Source of the DNA: Bacillota bacterium
GTDB taxonomy: Bacteria; Bacillota; Clostridia; Lachnospirales; Lachnospiraceae
NCBI GenBank assembly: GCA_023399455.1
Contig: JAEWPN010000153.1
Coordinates: 17,877-81,876, forward strand
Length of the DNA: 64,000 nt
Reading direction: 5' to 3'
The notes below the pieces were generated by a model. The model saw only the letters and a program-made list of their open reading frames with translations, was not told where the DNA came from and ran no database searches. This document shows, one piece after another, positions 61,166 through 64,000 of the stretch. Within the stretch, counting starts at the first letter, position 1. Each line of letters begins with the position of its first letter. Both the position numbers and the translations under genes were made by a program.

Positions 61166-61781
61166 CCTGACTCCCTTCCAATATCACTTCTGCCTCAACG
61201 GTATGTGTACCTTCGCTTTCCCCCATGGCTGTCTGTTTGCTTTCTCTTTCCTCTGCTTCGATATCTATGATGATTTCGTTTAAAGTTTCCTTTTTTCCTT
61301 TAATCATATAAAAACCTGCTATAATGATTGCTACCCCAACAGCGACGCGGGGAATCGTATAGGCTATCATGTATGCGCCTTCCGGCAGATAGGAATAGCA
61401 AATGTCCACAAACTCGTTCCACAAAAGAATAACTCCTATTGCTATAAGCACGGTTGCAATTATCTTTCTATGCTTTCTGGCACTGTCCATATCCATCTTA
61501 AAAAATCTGTTCAGGTTAAACAAATATTCATCCTTTGTACCCGCAAGCTCCGCTTCGGAAAGTCCCGCCAGATTGTTCACGTGGAAAAAACTGTAAAACC
61601 ATATAATTCCTGCGATACATGCAATAAAGCCCAGCTCAAGAAACTGCATAAGCGCCATCGACCCGAAAAACAACGCCATCAGGCTTACTCCCATCTTCAT
61701 AAATCCTAAATACATCTCTCCCGCTCCCGGAATGAGCGAAAAACAAAATGTCCAAAATCTGCTCTTTTTCCTTCTGATCAT
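61134..61781 (-). CDS. multi-pass membrane protein of the ECF operon
   Basis: A 215-residue protein with an N-terminal TM2-like hairpin (FWTFCFSLIPGAGEMYLGFMKMG, a P-G-x-G-xx-Y-LG motif), further helices at about 50-68, 105-125 and 135-158, and an acidic cytoplasmic tail. TM2-type proteins are common beside sigma/anti-sigma pairs in Lachnospiraceae. It overlaps the upstream anti-sigma-like gene by 4 bases (ATGA), so all four genes are coupled. Confidence 0.75.
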   Translation of the reverse strand: MIRRKKSRFWTFCFSLIPGAGEMYLGFMKMGVSLMALFFGSMALMQFLELGFIACIAGIIWFYSFFHVNNLAGLSEAELAGTKDEYLFNLNRFFKMDMDSARKHRKIIATVLIAIGVILLWNEFVDICYSYLPEGAYMIAYTIPRVAVGVAIIIAGFYMIKGKKETLNEIIIDIEAEERESKQTAMGESEGTHTVEAEVILEGSQDGTKSDNQNA

Positions 61782-62236
61782 CCTATTCTACCTCCATCTT
61801 TTAATTTCAGACCGTTCCACATACGGAAAAGTTCCTCCGATTTCGTGTCGATCACTTCCTTCCAATCACTTTTTTGAGTTCTCTCAAGCAGCTTTTTATT
61901 CCTTTCTTCATGCCTTTCCATGTTTTCATCTATTCTGCGCTCAACCCGGCTTCTATCCGCCGGGGCATAACCTGTGGAGAGGTCCAGAGGCACTACCGTC
62001 AGACAGAATACTGCCACCGCTGCTGCCGTGAAGATTTTCAAGCTGTATGTTATGAACTGCAGCTTCGCCGCCCTCTTCCGCTTTTCGGCATCTATAGAAA
62101 TTACTTTAATTCCCCGTGCGGCATCCATAATGCAGTCCTTTAAATATACCGGAGGCGCAACTCCCCCGCTGCCTTCCACCTCTGCAATCAGGTCGTTCAA
62201 TTCTTCTTCACTCAAATATCCCTGTTCTTCCTTCAT
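61778..62236 (-). CDS. putative membrane anti-sigma factor without zinc finger
   Basis: A 152-residue single-span protein. The cytoplasmic N-terminus (YLSEEELNDLIAEVEGSGGVAPP..KDCIMDAARG) lacks the His-Cys-Cys zinc motif of classical anti-sigma factors. One helix (about 66-88) and an extracytoplasmic charged region follow. Its position directly after the sigma gene with a 4-bp ATGA overlap is the main evidence for an anti-sigma role. Confidence 0.7.
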   Translation of the reverse strand: MKEEQGYLSEEELNDLIAEVEGSGGVAPPVYLKDCIMDAARGIKVISIDAEKRKRAAKLQFITYSLKIFTAAAVAVFCLTVVPLDLSTGYAPADRSRVERRIDENMERHEERNKKLLERTQKSDWKEVIDTKSEELFRMWNGLKLKDGGRIG

Positions 62237-62760
62237 GCGCTCTTCTCCTTTCCATAAAGCTTTCTTAACATATCCCGTGCTCTGTAAATTTGTGTCTGCA
62301 CGGTTTTTATATTCTCGTTCCTCTTTCTCGCGATTTCCTCCGCTTTCATCTCGTCATAATAGACCGCTTTAGCGATTTCATCGTAGGGAGGCTTTAACTT
62401 GCTGCAATATTTAAGCAGCCGCTCCCGAACTTCTTCTTCCAGACATATTTCCTCGGGAGAGCCCCTCGTCTCGCTTTGCTGCTCAAAAAACGCATCCTCT
62501 GTAGGCACCGCCTTCCTGCCGGCGCTTCTCAAATAGTCGATGCTCTTATTGGTAGCGATTCTGCACAGCCAAGCCTTTTCGTTGGTCCCTTCAAAGCCAT
62601 CCAAGCCTTTGTAGGCGGCCAGAAAGGCCTCTTGCGTTAAATCCTCGGCGGCGAAATAATCTGCCGTCACTTTATAACAGATAGAAAAAACAAGGTTCTG
62701 ATAAGTATCAATCATCGCCGACAGTCGTTCTTCTTTATTCATTTGATTAATACTTCTCAC
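62233..62760 (-). CDS. ECF-subfamily RNA polymerase sigma factor
   Basis: A 175-residue sigma factor with region 2 (FSICYKVTADYFAAEDLTQEAFLAAYKGL, WLCRIATNKSIDYLR) and region 4 (YDEMKAEEIARKRNENIKTVQTQIYRARDML). Regions 1 and 3 are absent, as in ECF types. The GTG at 62760 follows AAGGAAGGG closely; an ATG six codons later is an alternative start. It heads a four-gene operon with a membrane anti-sigma candidate, pointing to an envelope-stress regulon. Confidence 0.92.
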   Translation of the reverse strand: MRSINQMNKEERLSAMIDTYQNLVFSICYKVTADYFAAEDLTQEAFLAAYKGLDGFEGTNEKAWLCRIATNKSIDYLRSAGRKAVPTEDAFFEQQSETRGSPEEICLEEEVRERLLKYCSKLKPPYDEIAKAVYYDEMKAEEIARKRNENIKTVQTQIYRARDMLRKLYGKEKSA

Positions 62761-62784
62761 CCCTTCCTTTTTCCTCTTTCATCT

Positions 62785-62790
62785 ATTATA
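62785..62790 (-). promoter_or_regulatory. -10 element before the sigma operon
   Basis: TATAAT on the minus strand 25 bases before the GTG start; no strong -35 partner at 17 bases. An ECF-type promoter (AAC near -35) was not obvious either. Confidence 0.4.
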
Positions 62791-62860
62791 ACGCAACGTC
62801 TCCTGCAAAATCTTCAAATATTTTTATTTATATTATCCCTTTATTTTTATCATTTTTATC

Positions 62861-62892
62861 AAAAAAAGAATTGCCGAAAACACTGACAATTC
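62861..62892 (-). terminator. terminator after the frameshifted Hpt-like gene
   Basis: GAATTG (62892-62887 on the minus strand) pairs with CAATTC (62873-62868), followed by seven T. It lies inside the unshifted frame but 15 bases past the stop of the shifted frame at 62907, which is why the shifted frame is taken as the real gene end. Confidence 0.75.
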
Positions 62893-62906
62893 CAATACCC
62901 GCCTTT

Positions 62907-63111
62907 TTATTTTGTTTCTTTCGCCGACGGTTCGAAAACGCTCTGAAGAAAAGCAACCAACTCCTCGTATTTCACGATAAGAACCTCTCTTCAAAACCTC
63001 GATATACAAATCCATATCCTCTGCACATATTTCCATCGCCTGCCCGATATTGAATTCCTTTTCTTCAAGCAGCTTCGCGAGTTCTTCCTTATCCCTCGTT
63101 TTATCCCCCAT
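62907..63111 (-). pseudogene. small Hpt-like protein, apparently frameshifted
   Basis: From the ATG at 63111 (CGGAG site) the frame reads MGDKTRDKEELAKLLEEKEF, then NIGQAMEICAEDMDLYIEVLKR, resembling the first helices of Hpt phosphotransfer domains. The same frame then becomes unlike protein and runs through a terminator. In another frame the sequence continues EVLIVKYEELVAFLQSVF and stops at 62907. Two extra bases in the GAAGAGAGG tract near 62980 would join them. Either a decayed gene or a sequencing slip. Confidence 0.55.
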
Positions 63112-63127
63112 AAAAATCTCCGTATAT

Positions 63128-63781
63128 CTAATTCTTCTTATTTTGTTCTGGTTCCGGCTTTTCCCTCTTCGCGTCCTTTTTTTTACCGTCCGCAGCCTTG
63201 CCGAAGCTGTCCACCATCTTTTCAATCAAAAGCTTTTTCACGTATACATCAAAGCTCAGCATACAAATAAAGGAAAATAACTGTAAAAATTCCCTGCTCT
63301 CCTCAGGCGCATCCTCAAAGGTATCCTTCGATACATGGAATTTGCTAATCACGTCTTCCTTCAGCACATCCACCTGCTCCTTCTCCAGGCTGAATACTTC
63401 CTTATAAACATTCGAAAGCCCAAACTCTTCATTGCCGAAAAAGCGCTCGCTCAAAGGATTCAGCAGTGTCTGGATATCGCTGATCGTCAATATTCCTTTA
63501 TAATAATAGATAAAAATCAAGAGAAGTATATGCTCCTTCGAATACTTTTTCTTTTCCGGAGGAGGCAGCAAATCATTCTTGGCATAATTGTTAATCATCG
63601 TCTTCGTCAGGATCTTATCGTCTTCCGGATTTCTCGTCGCACTCTTCAGCTTTTTATCCATAAACGTCGTTACCTGATCCATATATAAATCTATGTTGGG
63701 AATATCCTCCAACTTTATATACTGTATACGATCCAGACTTTCTATTATGCTATTCAATAAATCATCCTTATCAATCGTCAT
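63128..63781 (-). CDS. DUF1836-domain protein
   Basis: A 217-residue cytoplasmic protein. The central part (LYMDQVTTFMDKKL, ILTKTMINNYAKNDLLPPPEKKKYSKEHILLLIFIYYYKGILTISDIQTLL) matches DUF1836, which has a MerR-like helix-turn-helix appearance. A lysine/glutamate-rich tail ends the protein. Likely DNA-binding, but targets are unknown. It has its own strong promoter. The Hpt-like gene follows after 16 bases. Confidence 0.85.
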   Translation of the reverse strand: MTIDKDDLLNSIIESLDRIQYIKLEDIPNIDLYMDQVTTFMDKKLKSATRNPEDDKILTKTMINNYAKNDLLPPPEKKKYSKEHILLLIFIYYYKGILTISDIQTLLNPLSERFFGNEEFGLSNVYKEVFSLEKEQVDVLKEDVISKFHVSKDTFEDAPEESREFLQLFSFICMLSFDVYVKKLLIEKMVDSFGKAADGKKKDAKREKPEPEQNKKN

Positions 63782-63800
63782 AATAACACCTCTATGCCTT

Positions 63801-63829
63801 ATTATATAGTATTAAAAACCACATGGCAA
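63801..63829 (-). promoter_or_regulatory. promoter of the DUF1836 gene
   Basis: TTGCCA (63829-63824) and TATAAT (63806-63801) are 17 bases apart on the minus strand, 20 bases before the start codon. The remaining bases to 64000 hold no recognisable gene. Confidence 0.75.
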
Positions 63830-64000
63830 GTACAAACTTAGATCCCTCTGGTGTCCATATACTTTTAAAGTCTCCTTGAGTTTCCGTAAAATGTAATTTT
63901 TAAAAAATATAACTTCTCCTAAAGTACCAATCTGTCTTTTTTTTGAAAAATAAAAGGACAATACTTCGAATAGAGTCACCGAAACAAGCCCCGTGGGAAC

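Noticed and set aside
62833..62906. C-terminal extension LELSVFSAILFLIKMIKIKG of the Hpt-like gene
   Set aside because: This stretch is translated through a clear intrinsic terminator and its T-run, so the hydrophobic ending is probably an artefact of reading the wrong frame.

Overview
The window looks like chromosomal DNA from an anaerobic Clostridia member, most likely Lachnospiraceae. This is judged from the moderately AT-rich base composition, strong Shine-Dalgarno sites, frequent GTG/TTG starts, Firmicutes-type LexA boxes and sigma-A promoters, the mix of ABC peptide-efflux modules, a YolD/Y-family polymerase pair, a DUF1836 protein and an SPFH-zinc-ribbon protein. No rRNA, tRNA, CRISPR array, complete insertion sequence or integrase was seen.

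Layout. 1-9.0 kb: a minus-strand carbohydrate operon (lipoprotein binding protein, two CUT1 permeases, GH35 beta-galactosidase, then D-galactonate dehydratase, 2-keto-3-deoxygalactonate kinase and KDPGal aldolase) ending at an IclR regulator cut by the window edge. 9.3-14.4 kb: a DUF3221-like protein, then a plus-strand Bce-like unit (response regulator, short-loop histidine kinase, ABC ATPase, FtsX permease) with a BceR-type box before the transporter. 14.4-18.1 kb: a 2-hydroxyacid dehydrogenase, small proteins (two of 50 residues), a lipoprotein and a Crp/Fnr regulator divergent from a DMT transporter. 19.3-26.6 kb: drug and metal export: MarR plus multidrug ABC half-transporter, MarR plus an MFS pump fused to CBS domains, MntP behind a manganese riboswitch, and a Mef-like MFS pump. 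26.7-32.4 kb: an ABC/FtsX system with a very long extracellular coiled coil, divergent from a TetR regulator. 32.5-38.5 kb: pckA, a VOC protein, aconitase and a PQQ-type sugar dehydrogenase-like protein. 38.7-42.4 kb: a TetR-ATPase-permease operon with a consensus promoter inside a 35-bp palindrome. 42.6-50.3 kb: accessory genes, including MsrA, a MIF-like tautomerase, a nitroreductase, an SOS-controlled Y-family polymerase with YolD, a frameshifted VanZ gene, a KilA-N remnant and a repeat-bounded set of small genes. 50.4-57.9 kb: rlmD, a long palindromic element, a small acidic membrane protein, pcrA, the SPFH protein and an NMT1-type lipoprotein. 58.0-63.8 kb: a chemoreceptor, an ECF sigma/anti-sigma membrane operon, a frameshifted Hpt-like gene and a DUF1836 protein.

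How they work together. The first operon reads as import of a beta-galactoside, cytoplasmic hydrolysis by GH35 and breakdown of a galactonate moiety to pyruvate and glyceraldehyde 3-phosphate. Five separately regulated exporters each sit next to a cognate regulator or operator, suggesting a toxin and antibiotic defence region.

The most unusual structure is at 47.9-50.4 kb. Two tandem units each run repeat R2, two small genes, repeat R1, and R2 is the 3' end of rlmD. The result looks like a gene-cassette locus anchored on the end of rlmD, with no recombinase in view. Starts differing from the longest open frame were chosen from Shine-Dalgarno spacing and are noted per gene.
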